Made by a program: the position numbers and the translations under genes. From an uncultured Bacilli bacterium (GTDB lineage: Bacteria > Bacillota_I > Bacilli_A > RF39 > UBA660): 61,087 nt of DNA. Within the stretch, counting starts at the first letter, position 1. Every line of letters starts with the position of its first letter. Location of the stretch: positions 1 through 61,087 of the forward strand of contig CAKPCA010000007.1 of NCBI GenBank assembly GCA_934141145.1, read 5' to 3'. Positions 46,101 through 51,465 of the stretch are shown here, piece after piece. The notes beneath the pieces were generated by a model that saw only the letters and a list, made by a program, of their open reading frames with translations, was not told where the DNA came from and made no database searches.

Positions 46101-48713
46101 AGCATTTCCACCAGTTAGACCACCACCGTAACCACCGGAATTTGATGATGAACCAACAGATCCACCACCACCAGCAACAATTACACGGTTGTATAAAGAA
46201 TCTCCACCATAACGAATGTCAGATGCACCTCCACCATAGCCTAAGCTTGTTTTAGTCCAAACACCACCTGCAGCATAGTATCCTGATACTTGTCCACCAC
46301 CATTATAGCCTTTACCTGTTCCATTTATGTTTGTTGTATTACCACTTCCACCAACATGTACATATAAAACTTCACCTTTTGATAAGTACATTTCGGCATA
46401 TGAGTAACCACCTTTACCACCGTTTTTAGCACCACGGTCACTTCCTTGAGCTCCCCATGTTTCTAATGAATATATACCAGTTGCTGGTACATAGAATTTT
46501 TCATAATCACCTGTATAACTGTATCCATATGAAGATGTTGATCCTTCTTCTAAATGACTATTTTGTTTTCTAATTGTAACGTTATAAGTTGTTACTACAC
46601 CTGTTGTATCATCTGTTAATGTTATTGTATTTGTAAATGATACTATATTTGTCATATCTACAATTTTATTTGTTTGATTTACTGTATAACCTTCTTCAGT
46701 TGCTACATTAAATCTTACATTTGTCATGTCATTATCAACATTTAGATAATAATCATGAACTTCATAATTAAAATCTATTGGTATATTACCACGATTAATT
46801 TTTATATCTGTTATTCCGTTTGATTTTATAAGTGTTATTTTTGCTTTACCATCACCAGAATTAGATCCTGATGTATATGTTGCTGCATTAATAAAGTATT
46901 TTTCTGACACGTTATAACTTGATGGAACACTTGTTTTAGTAGTATTACTCCATGCAAAGCTAGAGCCTCCACCGCCTCCACGGTCATCGTCTGAACTTCC
47001 ATCTGGATTTGCTCCGCCACCACCGAAGAAGCCTCCTCCACCAGAGCCTGCATAACCCCCGTTTGCGTTTAACCCATTACCGCCTTTACCAAAACTTGCA
47101 CGAAGTGATCCAGCAGAAGTAATTGAAGCACCAACACCTCCAGTACCACAACCTGATGAAGATCCACCCGTAAGGCCACCAGCTCCACCTGCATTTCCTG
47201 TTGCGCCAACAGATCCGCCACCACCTGCGACCATAATTCTTGAATTTAATCCATCAGTATTATCCCAAGTACCTGGTACTAAACGTATATCAGTAGCTCC
47301 ACCGCCAAATGCTTTAACTGGTCTTACACAAGTAGCATCACTATAACATGTTTCAGGAATATAACCACCACCATTATATCCATTATGATTGTTACCATTA
47401 CCGCCCACATAGATATAAAGTATTTCACCTTTATTTAAATATATTTCACCAGAGGTATAACCACCTTTACCGCCATTGCTAGCACCACGGTCACCACCTT
47501 GTGCTCCCCATGTTTCTAACTTATACACACCTGATTTATAAGCATAGAATGTTTGATAATCGCCAGTATAGTCGTAGTAATATGATGTTCCACCACCAGC
47601 ATTTAAGTAATAATTATGTTTTTTTACTTTGAAAGTATATACTTGAACAAGTCCTGTAGTATTATCTGTTAATGTTACTGTATTTGTTACTGATAAGATA
47701 TTTGTCATATCAGTTACTTTATTACTTTGTGAAAGAGTATATCCATCCTCTGTAGTTATATCAAATTTAATTTGTTTTACATCATTATTAACTGTAAAAT
47801 CATAATCATATCTATCATATGAAAAATTAACTGGTACATCACCATTATTAATTTGTACATCTGTTATTCCATTCATTTCAAGTAATGTTATTTTTGCTTT
47901 ACCATCACCAGCATTTGTTCCTGTTGAATAACTAATAGAGTTCATATAATATTTTTCATCTATATTCATTGAAGAGTAATTTGATTTTGATTGTGCGTTA
48001 TAGGCGAAACTAGATCCGCCGCCGCCGCCTTTATCATCATCACCGCTGCTATCTGGATTAGCTCCTCCGCCACCAAAGAAGCCTCCTCCACCGGCACCAC
48101 CATATCCGCCACTTGCATGAAGTCCATTTCCACCTTTACCAAAACTTGCACGATATGATCCTGCGGCGGCAATCGTTGCGCCTCCTCCTCCAGAACCATA
48201 ACCTGATGATGCAGATACACCAGAAAGACCACCATCTCCTCCAGAACGTGCACCTACTGATCCACCACCACCAGATACAATTAATCTTGTTTTTAAGCCT
48301 TCTTCACTATCCCAAGCACCGCTTGTTAAACGTATATCAGTAGCACCACCACCATAAATATTTAAATCTGGTAATAATCCACCACCATTGTATCCTTTGT
48401 TTGTTGTACCATTACCACCAACATAAACATATAATATGTCTCCTCTTGTTAAATATACATTACCACTTGTATAACCACCTTTACCACCATTATTACTTCC
48501 TCTATGTCCACCTTGTGCTCCCCATGTTTCTAATTTATAAACTCCAGTTTTTGGAACAATAAAAGTTTGATAATCTCCAGTATAATTAAAGTCAAATTCA
48601 GTCCCAGCAGCATATGCAATAGGTTTATTTAGTAGCACACTAAAAAGAATTAACGAAAATGTTAAAACTAATTTAATAATTAAACTATTTTTAAGTTCAT
48701 TAAATCTTTCCAT
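31146..48713 (-). CDS. 5855-aa surface protein: five ALK/LTK-like glycine-rich domains, ~41 cadherin-like repeats, Big2, dockerin
   Basis: I use ATG 48713 (MERFNELKN); a GTG lies two codons earlier. A signal peptide ends near AYAAG. Five glycine-rich modules occupy roughly the first 1900 residues, each opening with YTGDYQTF..P.TG.Y.LE.WGAQGG and containing YVYVGG and GGGATDIR, as in PF12810, the family that includes the ALK/LTK receptor domain. Cadherin-like linkers separate the first four. About 41 Cadherin-like beta-sandwich repeats (~85-90 aa) follow, then a Big_2-like domain (VTDLEIDKTNIVMVEGETD), a pre-dockerin module and a dockerin (DINGDGLIDVTD and DLNNDGLIDVSD). No sortase signal or membrane anchor. 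It is probably an adhesin fibre held by a cohesin. Confidence 0.9.
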   Translation of the reverse strand: MERFNELKNSLIIKLVLTFSLILFSVLLNKPIAYAAGTEFDFNYTGDYQTFIVPKTGVYKLETWGAQGGHRGSNNGGKGGYTSGNVYLTRGDILYVYVGGNGTTNKGYNGGGLLPDLNIYGGGATDIRLTSGAWDSEEGLKTRLIVSGGGGSVGARSGGDGGLSGVSASSGYGSGGGGATIAAAGSYRASFGKGGNGLHASGGYGGAGGGGFFGGGGANPDSSGDDDKGGGGGSSFAYNAQSKSNYSSMNIDEKYYMNSISYSTGTNAGDGKAKITLLEMNGITDVQINNGDVPVNFSYDRYDYDFTVNNDVKQIKFDITTEDGYTLSQSNKVTDMTNILSVTNTVTLTDNTTGLVQVYTFKVKKHNYYLNAGGGTSYYYDYTGDYQTFYAYKSGVYKLETWGAQGGDRGASNGGKGGYTSGEIYLNKGEILYIYVGGNGNNHNGYNGGGYIPETCYSDATCVRPVKAFGGGATDIRLVPGTWDNTDGLNSRIMVAGGGGSVGATGNAGGAGGLTGGSSSGCGTGGVGASITSAGSLRASFGKGGNGLNANGGYAGSGGGGFFGGGGANPDGSSDDDRGGGGGSSFAWSNTTKTSVPSSYNVSEKYFINAATYTSGSNSGDGKAKITLIKSNGITDIKINRGNIPIDFNYEVHDYYLNVDNDMTNVRFNVATEEGYTVNQTNKIVDMTNIVSFTNTITLTDDTTGVVTTYNVTIRKQNSHLEEGSTSSYGYSYTGDYEKFYVPATGIYSLETWGAQGSDRGAKNGGKGGYSYAEMYLSKGEVLYVHVGGSGNTTNINGTGKGYNGGGQVSGYYAAGGVWTKTSLGYGGGASDIRYGGDSLYNRVIVAGGGGSVGSSSNSGGYGGGLTGGNAIGSYGAVGTGGTQTSGGTGQNAGSFGQGGNSYGANSGYGGAGGGGWYGGGGSGVDSGGDDDRSGAGGSGFIWSESSASNVPSGYLVTDKSYLSNGLLYSGNQTFKSPTGANETGHTGDGFVRITPKLINGVSSVTINDGDIPVEFDYSVYDYDLSVLDSVNYINVSFILNEGYSKVESQKGAYYFKDGEKKYVYAVDVMNDITGLTVTYTFTFHKQSDYLLDDGNYGYKYTGSWQKFIAPTTGIYTLEAWGAQGGHRGNNNGGKGGYSTGQIFLNRGQILYVYVGGDGNNHKGYNGGGLLPGANIYGGGASDIRSGGYALNNRILVAGGGGSVGSSSNAGGYGGGLTGGNGAGSYGTLGTGGTQTQAGTGNISGSFGQGGNGVYANSGFGGAGGGGWYGGGGSGVDGGGDDDRSGAGGSGFVWTESNKTIVPEDYLPGSNVYLTEAKTVSGNSEMPTPKGENETGHSGDGYVKISFALSYDYQIKVSGNVKVDKEFDYEIKDYTGTLDSNDSSLVTFTVTDSDSIINVTGDGTREIHVGDNDFEVAITYVNGVVDIFTYHIHREANNIDYLNNIYLDGKSVSEFGNTTFNKNTYEYNLTLPFNMDEYDLTVDKGSSDQIITNLGHISNKNNKYTIPISVTNETGTSTKIYKLNITLPHSSKMKKLTLTSDGGTKLEYDVPIDETTMDINLESHIAAVHASTELYDIEAKSNVLGDGYIQDDEYTITITVTEPHVSSTVYTINIKRITVSGYEKDVSYTGSYQTVVIPYDHEYFLQAWGAQGGNNGGRGGYSYGTAYLEKGTILYVYTGGSGQNGGFNGGGDSRVGKGGGASDIRVGTDSLYSRILVAGGGGGHGSDGCASGAVGGGLKGGGSASSGSCGTQAGGGTQTEGGSYGIYGKVLGSVGKFGVGASSSFTGGSYYGGAGGGGWYGGGSGSTSGWSNGGGGGSGFVYTKDTASVIEGNSDWLLDSTYYLTNAGTLSGSNDFIAPSGDKEETGHPGNGMVKISIPYQESENNYLDGIIVNKGTLTPSEWDYNKDTYYLDLASDEVEINVEGVPADGKASVIGNGDYVIEGGETKINLVVTAENGSTKTYTLVVHRELDTNPIPNSIEINGLIKTYCEEYEGACNYTFNKDIHNYEVTVPYTIREITMVVDKAHYFQTTKGDGVYALSGGKNNIKVEVTSEDKKNTSKWNYEITRDMTGNADLKSLKVTDPEVEINYSYNITDYYITVPKDTEHVTLEAIPDDENATVKIENPETLEYGDNLITITVTAANKKVKEYHITVNRLQSNNAFLNNFKVINITNDKNEELSLTPEFNKMNLSYELEVPNDVTKLRLEGVAEDTEFSSIEGLGDFDIKVGANTFNIVVTAQDKTFLTYKLNVKRKANSNTLLDSLTVKDHNFTENFESNKYLYYMYVDGSAESLDITAVPSAETSTYQIIGNYQKLVAGKNEITVRVTAEDKSTCDYKIIVYRTGYSDNNLESLTVTNGSENYILSPNFDPLYDQYTLTLPNDVSSVTLTAVANGQKRAKIGSSAIYVKKIDLLKENPSNNVITVTAEDGTIHTYTVDITREISSDNTLQSLEVKNNKFTPDFDKNTLNYTLTTYDTSLDILAVPTNKFAKVSISNNRNNLKEGLNTITIDVTSENGKTKTYTLDVTLLYDSNNYLKSLNTSDGLNEEFNKEKLDYTATTEKDEITITPLAESTKAIVKITNSKNETVSGTTLVSAGENIFNITVTAQNGDVRTYKLNVTKVPSTDSKLSSLTTNEGLNETFDPEKLDYTLNTKSHEITILPVVRDKHSSYKILDSNNNEITDGKVKLVTGDNRYSIVVTAEDLNTTTYTLTVTRTKNNVATIESVGFGTTPKFDKNTFNYDTVTDETSLDFSNMVLTDPYSTYEITGNSDFTNDKTSTVTVKVKSEDEKVTNTYTFNVTKVVSTDSSLKEFKLGDYEFVPEFNKDTKEYEVFVPKTLTEEILKVKTTKNTAIIKSITVNSNSLTLTSDLEYNSKITGLNPAKGDTITVIVEAEDKTQSTYTLKVSNEDEINNYLSTLNVSCGELTPAFNKDTNEYTVMTTKDVPEFTVLATPEVTESTVTGNGTYSFNTDKKKQVVEIKVKSKRGSERIYKVTVRRPASNESRLNNLTVINGVMTPNFQSETYEYDVTVPSLITELNKDSFTYELMDEDAKISFPSMKLNVNEVNKYEITVTSEDETSVTKYILNVTKEASNSTTISSVHVNALGEELTCEVNQDTKTCEITIPADATSFVVSADIPYGASINPENKTSYNMDITEKEKDITLNVTAENKVNTDSYTLKILREKSNNAFLSSLEVNYTSVPNFKSDVLSYEKTVIGTLSQVFISASTKDPRATIKTDLSNTFKLNPGDNNIDILVEAEDGTKNTYTVNVIRSTSEDATLKSLSVNGYKFSENFDPDETEYTVLFPRDKTELNKTEISYELSDPIASISMDSKLSIDYDKQYNTFNITVTAGDGVTKKTYHINVKPIPSTNNEVDHIVINGDEVKDVEGTFTYSIFDTDTEATLSEIVLKNEYASIFVLLPQNIKADEDFTFIVTAEDGSIKTYTVKLIQNKTRELNLQNIEVNFKEEDDCDGICTLNKTFDENVLDYEIYIPNELDSLESLIVTPKNNLQNVVIKGNENFVVGENIVTIVVSNSLSETKEYKLHVIKEANSDPNLLGISFKIPEQEIEGFDENTTEYNVEFTGLTTGKYELEYTKKFDGQRVKKSGATVLNYGNNNIIVTSKSESCFSSVKTRKGCNEKSYVIHAYRNEVYSNLLSALTISTGNESDLLQTFNKYKFDYVLEVDSEISKIKVEGTAFDSEHASVEGNGEYNLKLGDNEIKITVVPITGGKRTYTINVVRSSSDNVNLSDLKVVGHTMTPNFSKTTLDYYVSVDSDVNSLDVRYTKEDPNSSVVVSGNDNLVTGENVIRVVVLSQDKTRGKTYKIHAFKAASDENKLNNIKVSSKENDTETEYNLEPKFDPEKNEYNVSIPSNINIVNVDVTKKNIMETVTGIGTYALKYGTNKVTIVVTSESGIINNYILNINREYELGLSDLVVKDLMTNDEFNLTPEFESSTLEYNVTVPYETEDVFVEGTLIEPDCNITGLGAHALNTGENTVNITVSYKDEASKTYVLNITREKNNDNNLLGLKVEEGIISPVFDKDTLNYEVTIPYEFTSATIDYTLSDPNASVEIINNSDFEVGISKDVIVRVTAENGDVKDYIIKVTRDKMPDASNYLSYMAVDNFELEPEFTKKNLNYEVDVPKDTTNITLHLKADDPRYTTVSIYKLGESAMTDIDVTQKDPSINLDITSKDTTFVIRVTNYQGITRNYQLLVYRLGDDEARIKNLSFNHGELSPKFDRDKFEYTLEVDRSINAIKEDVIMLAEDSTYTIIGNKNLKPGNNTVLIKTLSADKTTSLTYTITVTKKLSSNAYLSDIVTYPDKTFTFNKEDYTYNMSVPKNVNSVQIIGIREDTTSTITGNGVYNITGNELMVNLVVTAEDGTSKIYTVTFTKEKDDNANLAELIIDNGELVPEFNPDTLEFNVKVENYIDSIRVTGKAESDSSTVTGFGEHNLDVGTNKITITVTSESGNKKDYIINVTRKSNTRNTLESLVISDENRSYALNPEFDKDTENYTVELPRYLKEVTVTAKAEDESSTVTGTGLVSIDGKDKIVVTVTSESGEEKTYTVDIIRVKSSIAYIKSLVVKNGEIDKEFDKKTYDYTVNVNEDVTSLDMDITLEDSNSSYEVIGNKNLSSGENIIKIKVTSEDGNTTKLYTVKVIKGLSTNNNLSMIKVNGNNVENFNKDTLEYNLTVENSTEFALIEYIKENIKSTVKGDGTYSLVEGENIINITVASESGNEKTYKLNIYRKYDDTLKSIETNRGEVYPTFNKNITEYTLTLPNSVKDINVKGIASSKESTVDGNKTYDLLPGENTITLTVTTKDNNKKTYTLIVTREASDNNYLSRLSISEGVLSPTFNKDKTDYTSVIPNEYNHVTIDYETMDKEATVQIIGNENLVEGENTITVRVTSTSKKVRDYVLTITKQAKENYSNYLTDLSVDPGELDPVFNKETNTYNVTVPNSASVITVSGVRESNEATVNGFGRHELSSNRIEIFVTVTSKDKKIRTYKIIVNKLGSSEARLQNLMFEEGVVTPVFNKNIYEYNMVIPSNVTKLTPLLVTTIDKDATYEIIGNENLNASVSTVIVRVTAPDKVTKKDYKITVNKEVKPIARLLTLTSNVGELTPVFDKDNSGVYEIDVDDSINSIILSGEKEYESSIVSGLGIHYLTDKETNVIVTVTSETGYVMKYAVKIVKSNSSNAYLSDLGVKNNVISPEFDKNINSYKLTVPDKESSIEIYATPENSSSTVDGTGIKNLYYGLNTFNIVVTSTNGNTNTYVIEVTREYNESVRIKDLIVKEGELTPEFYSDTLEYSINIPNEKQSLSLNVTLEDPNSSYEIIGNENFVLGENKVQIKVTGKSGKTNTYVLNVNRQNEVNNYLKNITLSDGELTPEFDKTTLSYDVTVSENIDSIKVSTTVEDEKSTLTGDGMHSLVKGKNKILLKVVNSGIERVYTLNILREYNSDNKLISLTTNKGSLTPEFNPDINNYVIDVDENTDNITVNATANPDSLVTGTGNYPLNKGENTITITVTAEDGSINTYVITVNKALSSNLNLTKFEPDTGTLDKEYNNNENTYTLNVGSNISIINMSIIPEDSRTTISGEKVITMNESEKTITYTLTAEDNSTRVITLNVVREEEVTDLEIDKTNIVMVEGETDKINVKVLPISVNTKVLYEVLDKDIIEVDEDGNIKALTKGFTKIIVSTEKNPAMRKEITVEVLSSKITSSVYNIARVDYEYITGMDENDTIKDLLSNVDNESSTLTVYNSDLTEITDLDEVIKTGQVIKLIINGKVYDELYIVLKGDINGDGLIDVTDKSKLKDHILLRTELTDYTKYAADLNNDGLIDVSDNSRIADYILMRIDTLN

Positions 48714-48747
48714 AAACACTACTCTTCCATTATTTTATATTAATATA

Positions 48748-48776
48748 ATTATACAATAAAACAAAAGAAATGTCAT
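48748..48776 (-). promoter_or_regulatory. Promoter of the 5855-aa gene
   Basis: Minus-strand -35 ATGACA (48771-48776), 17-nt spacer, perfect -10 TATAAT (48748-48753), 35 nt before the start codon. Confidence 0.8.
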
Positions 48777-48825
48777 CAATTTAGGTAGAATATTATTACA
48801 TAAATTATAATATTATAATAAATAC

Positions 48826-48853
48826 ACAAAAATAGAATGAAATCATTCTATTT
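48826..48853 (-). terminator. Terminator of the collagen-like gene
   Basis: An 11-bp stem AAATAGAATGA/TCATTCTATTT (48830-48840 and 48843-48853) with a 2-nt loop and a T-rich tail on the minus strand. Confidence 0.8.
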
Positions 48854-48862
48854 CTAACATAA

Positions 48863-49900
48863 TTATCCGATTTGCATTATGTTTAAATAAGAAACAGTAT
48901 CTTCATCTGGAGTAAGTGTTACATTCGTTGTAGATGATACTGCAAGGTCTACTTTTTCATCTTTATTTAGACTTACAATAATACTTCCATTAAACCATAC
49001 ATATTCTTGATTATTTACTTTTCTTGTAATTTTTGTTCCATTTATTGTAACATTTTCTTTTCTTAGTTCTATAGATATATTACTTTGCGCTGATGCAACT
49101 GATGAAAAAAAATAATCAATTTTATATATACCTGTATTTTGCACTTTTACAGTATTTGTAAAAGATATATCAATATTTTTTACTTGTGAATTTTTACTCA
49201 ATTCTACTTGATTAGGAGTATTTGCTGTTAACATATATGAATTACCATTATCTTCATATAAACTTGCATAAGAATCAAGTATAGCTGTTCCAACTAAGCC
49301 TTGTGGTCCGGTAGGTCCTATATCCCCTTTTGGCCCTATATCTCCCTTTTCCCCTTTAGGAATTAAAAAAGTTAAATAATGAGTATTATCTGTAAATTCA
49401 TCTTTAACTTCTGCTAATTGACCTGAGTCAACTGTTTTTGTATTAATAACTTCAATTTTTTCGCTAATTCCTGGCTCACCTTGTTCTCCTTTTGGTCCTA
49501 TTTCGCCATTTACTCCATCAAATCCTTGTGGTATATAAAAATCCAATGTATGTACATTTTCAGCATAAGTATCCTCAACTCTTGCTCTTGCATTTGCATC
49601 TAAAGTTTCCGTTTTACCAATAATAATTTTATCTCCAGATTCGCCTTTAGGAATTGTAAAATTTAAGATAGCATTTTTATTTGTGCCAACATTTTCCACC
49701 ATTGCATTTGTATTTGCTTCTCCAGTTTTTGTTTCTCCAACATCAACAGTTGAAAAACCATTTTCTCCCCTTGGTCCAGTAGGTCCAATTTCTCCTTTTG
49801 GTCCTGTTGGACCCTGTATATAACATTTTCTACATTTCTTGTTTTCTTTTTCTATTCTTTCTTTTATTTTATCAAAATCATCATTACAATTATTATACAT
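48863..49900 (-). CDS. Collagen-like triple-helix protein with C-terminal jelly-roll-like domain
   Basis: A 345-aa protein. Gly-X-Y runs occur at residues ~30-48 (GPTGPKGEIGPTGPRGENG), ~130-150 and ~180-200, separated by globular segments that each end in a FYIPQG- or FLIPKG-like strand. The last ~135 residues resemble the BclA/C1q-type trimerising domain found at the tip of exosporium filaments. The N-terminus is charged, Cys-containing (KCRKCY) and lacks a signal peptide, as in spore-surface collagens and phage tail fibres. GGAGG precedes ATG 49900. A surface filament subunit is likely; the export route is not evident. Confidence 0.85.
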   Translation of the reverse strand: MYNNCNDDFDKIKERIEKENKKCRKCYIQGPTGPKGEIGPTGPRGENGFSTVDVGETKTGEANTNAMVENVGTNKNAILNFTIPKGESGDKIIIGKTETLDANARARVEDTYAENVHTLDFYIPQGFDGVNGEIGPKGEQGEPGISEKIEVINTKTVDSGQLAEVKDEFTDNTHYLTFLIPKGEKGDIGPKGDIGPTGPQGLVGTAILDSYASLYEDNGNSYMLTANTPNQVELSKNSQVKNIDISFTNTVKVQNTGIYKIDYFFSSVASAQSNISIELRKENVTINGTKITRKVNNQEYVWFNGSIIVSLNKDEKVDLAVSSTTNVTLTPDEDTVSYLNIMQIG

Positions 49901-49963
49901 ATTTTACCTCCTTATTTTATAATATGTATGTTTTAAATAATTGAAACTATGTAATTATTTATT

Positions 49964-50043
49964 TTAGAATATTCTTTTATTATCACTTATCCATTGTGTT
50001 TACCTACTTCTTTTAGTAACTTACCCACATTATAATAATTCGT
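49964..50043 (-). pseudogene. DUF1016 gene remnant (third copy)
   Basis: On the minus strand this stretch reads like the N-terminus of the adjacent DUF1016 genes. An ACG replaces the ATG, then NYYN is fused directly to VGKLLKEVGKH, followed by a stop, then VIIKEYSK. The fusion point is the repeated TATTATAATG, so 26 codons were lost by deletion between short repeats. Even the leader with a decayed ribosome site (AGAAGG) is preserved up to about 50060. It is too short to function. Confidence 0.8.
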
Positions 50044-50055
50044 TTTATACCTTCT

Positions 50056-50937
50056 TTATACCAATTCATATTCTCTTGCTATTATTCTTTTATCACTCAC
50101 ATATTCCATAACAAATTTGTTATTTTTTCTTACTATTATTATCCCTATTGTTTTATTTTGATTTATCGTTTTCAAATTCTTATCTATATAATTCATATAA
50201 AATTCTATTTGTCCTATATGTTCTTTTTTTAATTCTGTTATTTTTAACTCTATAACCACAAAGCAATTAAAGCTATAATTAAATAGTAATAAATCTATAT
50301 AATTATACCTATCACCTATTTTTATTTTATATTCATTTTTTATGAATGTAAAACCTTCACCTAATTCTTCTAGAAAATTTGAAATATCCTCTAATATTAG
50401 TTTTTGAAGTACTTTTTCTGATGTTTCATTATAACAACTTGTATTCTTTATTAATATTGGATTTTTAACTAAATCGGGTAATTCTAATTCTTCCTTTTGT
50501 TTTAATTTTTCTTTTGCTTTTTTATCCAATCTTTCATATTCTTTGTTTTTTATTTTCGTTCTTAATTCTCTTACTGATAAGTTTTGTTCCTCCGAAATTT
50601 TAATGTAATACTCAATTGTATTTTCATCAGAAAGTGATAACAAAGTTCGATAATGTGACCAAGTCAATTGGTCACACACTGTGTGACTTTTTGAAAATAC
50701 ATAAAATTGTCTAAAATATTTTAAATTAGTCATTGTGTATCCCTTACCAAATTCATTTGTAAGTTTTTTAGAATATTCTTTTATTATTCCTTCTCCATAA
50801 TGTTTACCCGCTTCTTTTAGTAACTTGCCTACATTATAATAAGTAGTTAAATCACTTCTATTAATTGAATAATTTTTTACTTTTTTGATAATCTCATTAT
50901 TTAATAGTTCATTCTTTATTTCATTATAATAATTCAT
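50056..50937 (-). CDS. DUF1016/YhcG-type PD-(D/E)XK nuclease
   Basis: A 293-aa protein with a DUF1016 N-terminal domain (residues ~10-145: TTYYNVGKLLKEAGKHYGEG, LTWSHYRTLLSL, NLSVRELRTKIKNKEYERL) and a C-terminal nuclease domain. There IDLLLFNYSFNCFVVIELKI provides the D and E-x-K residues, and EHIGQIEFYMNYID follows. The YhcG family is implicated in DNA metabolism and mobile-element defence; a specific role here is unknown. It is about 50 residues shorter than many members. The first 58 residues match the upstream partial copy exactly; a central segment then diverges. A palindrome at 50671-50687 encodes HTVCD. ATG is preceded by GGAGG. Confidence 0.85.
   Translation of the reverse strand: MNYYNEIKNELLNNEIIKKVKNYSINRSDLTTYYNVGKLLKEAGKHYGEGIIKEYSKKLTNEFGKGYTMTNLKYFRQFYVFSKSHTVCDQLTWSHYRTLLSLSDENTIEYYIKISEEQNLSVRELRTKIKNKEYERLDKKAKEKLKQKEELELPDLVKNPILIKNTSCYNETSEKVLQKLILEDISNFLEELGEGFTFIKNEYKIKIGDRYNYIDLLLFNYSFNCFVVIELKITELKKEHIGQIEFYMNYIDKNLKTINQNKTIGIIIVRKNNKFVMEYVSDKRIIAREYELV
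50671..50687. repeat. In-frame palindrome in DUF1016 gene 1
   Basis: A perfect 17-nt palindrome GTCACACA-C-TGTGTGAC just before the conserved LTWSHY codons. Confidence 0.85.
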
Positions 50938-50949
50938 TTTATACCTCCT

Positions 50950-51372
50950 TTATACCAATTCATATTCTTTGTTTTTTATTTTCATTCTTAATTCTCTTAC
51001 TGATAAGTTTTGTTTCTCCGAAATTTTAATATAATAATTTATTTTATCAATTGAATTTATAGATAATAGTTCGCAATAATGTGACCAAGTCAATTTTCCA
51101 GACAGTGTCTGGAATTTTATATTTTTAGTAAATTCATAAAAATTCAGCATATTATAAAGACTACTTTTTGTATATTTTTTTCCAATATCATCTTTTAACT
51201 TTTTAGAATATTCTTTTATTATTCCTTCTCCATAATGTTTACCTGCTTCTTTTAGTAACTTGCCTACATTATAATAAGTAGTTAAATCACTTCTATTAAT
51301 TGAATAATTTTTTACTTTTTTGATAATTTCATTATTTAATAGTTCATTCTTTATTTCATTATAGTAGTTCAA
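50950..51372 (-). CDS. Truncated DUF1016 paralogue (nuclease domain deleted)
   Basis: A 140-aa product. The start is TTG at 51372 (GAGGTGA upstream), where the neighbouring copy has ATG. It keeps the DUF1016 N-domain and ends NLSVRELRMKIKNKEYELV. In the neighbouring gene KNKEYE occurs mid-protein and REYELV at the very end, so this copy arose by deletion between two GAATATGAA repeats, removing the nuclease domain but keeping a stop and the following ribosome site. The frame is intact, and the product could be an interfering partner of the full protein or simply decay. It carries its own palindrome at 51096-51114. Confidence 0.8.
   Translation of the reverse strand: MNYYNEIKNELLNNEIIKKVKNYSINRSDLTTYYNVGKLLKEAGKHYGEGIIKEYSKKLKDDIGKKYTKSSLYNMLNFYEFTKNIKFQTLSGKLTWSHYCELLSINSIDKINYYIKISEKQNLSVRELRMKIKNKEYELV
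51096..51114. repeat. In-frame palindrome in DUF1016 gene 2
   Basis: A perfect 19-nt palindrome TTCCAGACA-G-TGTCTGGAA, at the same place before LTWSHY as in gene 1 but with different arms. Confidence 0.85.
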
Positions 51373-51432
51373 AAAATCACCTCATAATTTATATACTCTA
51401 TAAGTGTATTAAATTCCCTTAAAAAATAAAAA

Positions 51433-51454
51433 AACAATCAATTAAATGATTGTT
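51433..51454 (-). terminator. Terminator of the small export protein gene
   Basis: An 8-bp stem AACAATCA/TGATTGTT (51433-51440 and 51447-51454) followed by a T-rich tail on the minus strand. Confidence 0.88.
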
Positions 51455-51465
51455 AACTAAATAAA

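Noticed and set aside
43000..48600. Opposite-strand frames rich in His, Leu and Tyr, or Val and Ala, over the glycine-rich region
   Set aside because: They are shadows of the GGT/GGA-rich coding sequence and lack ribosome sites.
31146..48713. Repetitive gene as a possible CRISPR or tandem-repeat array
   Set aside because: Repeats are degenerate protein-level units of ~85-90 residues in one open frame, with no identical short DNA repeats and spacers.
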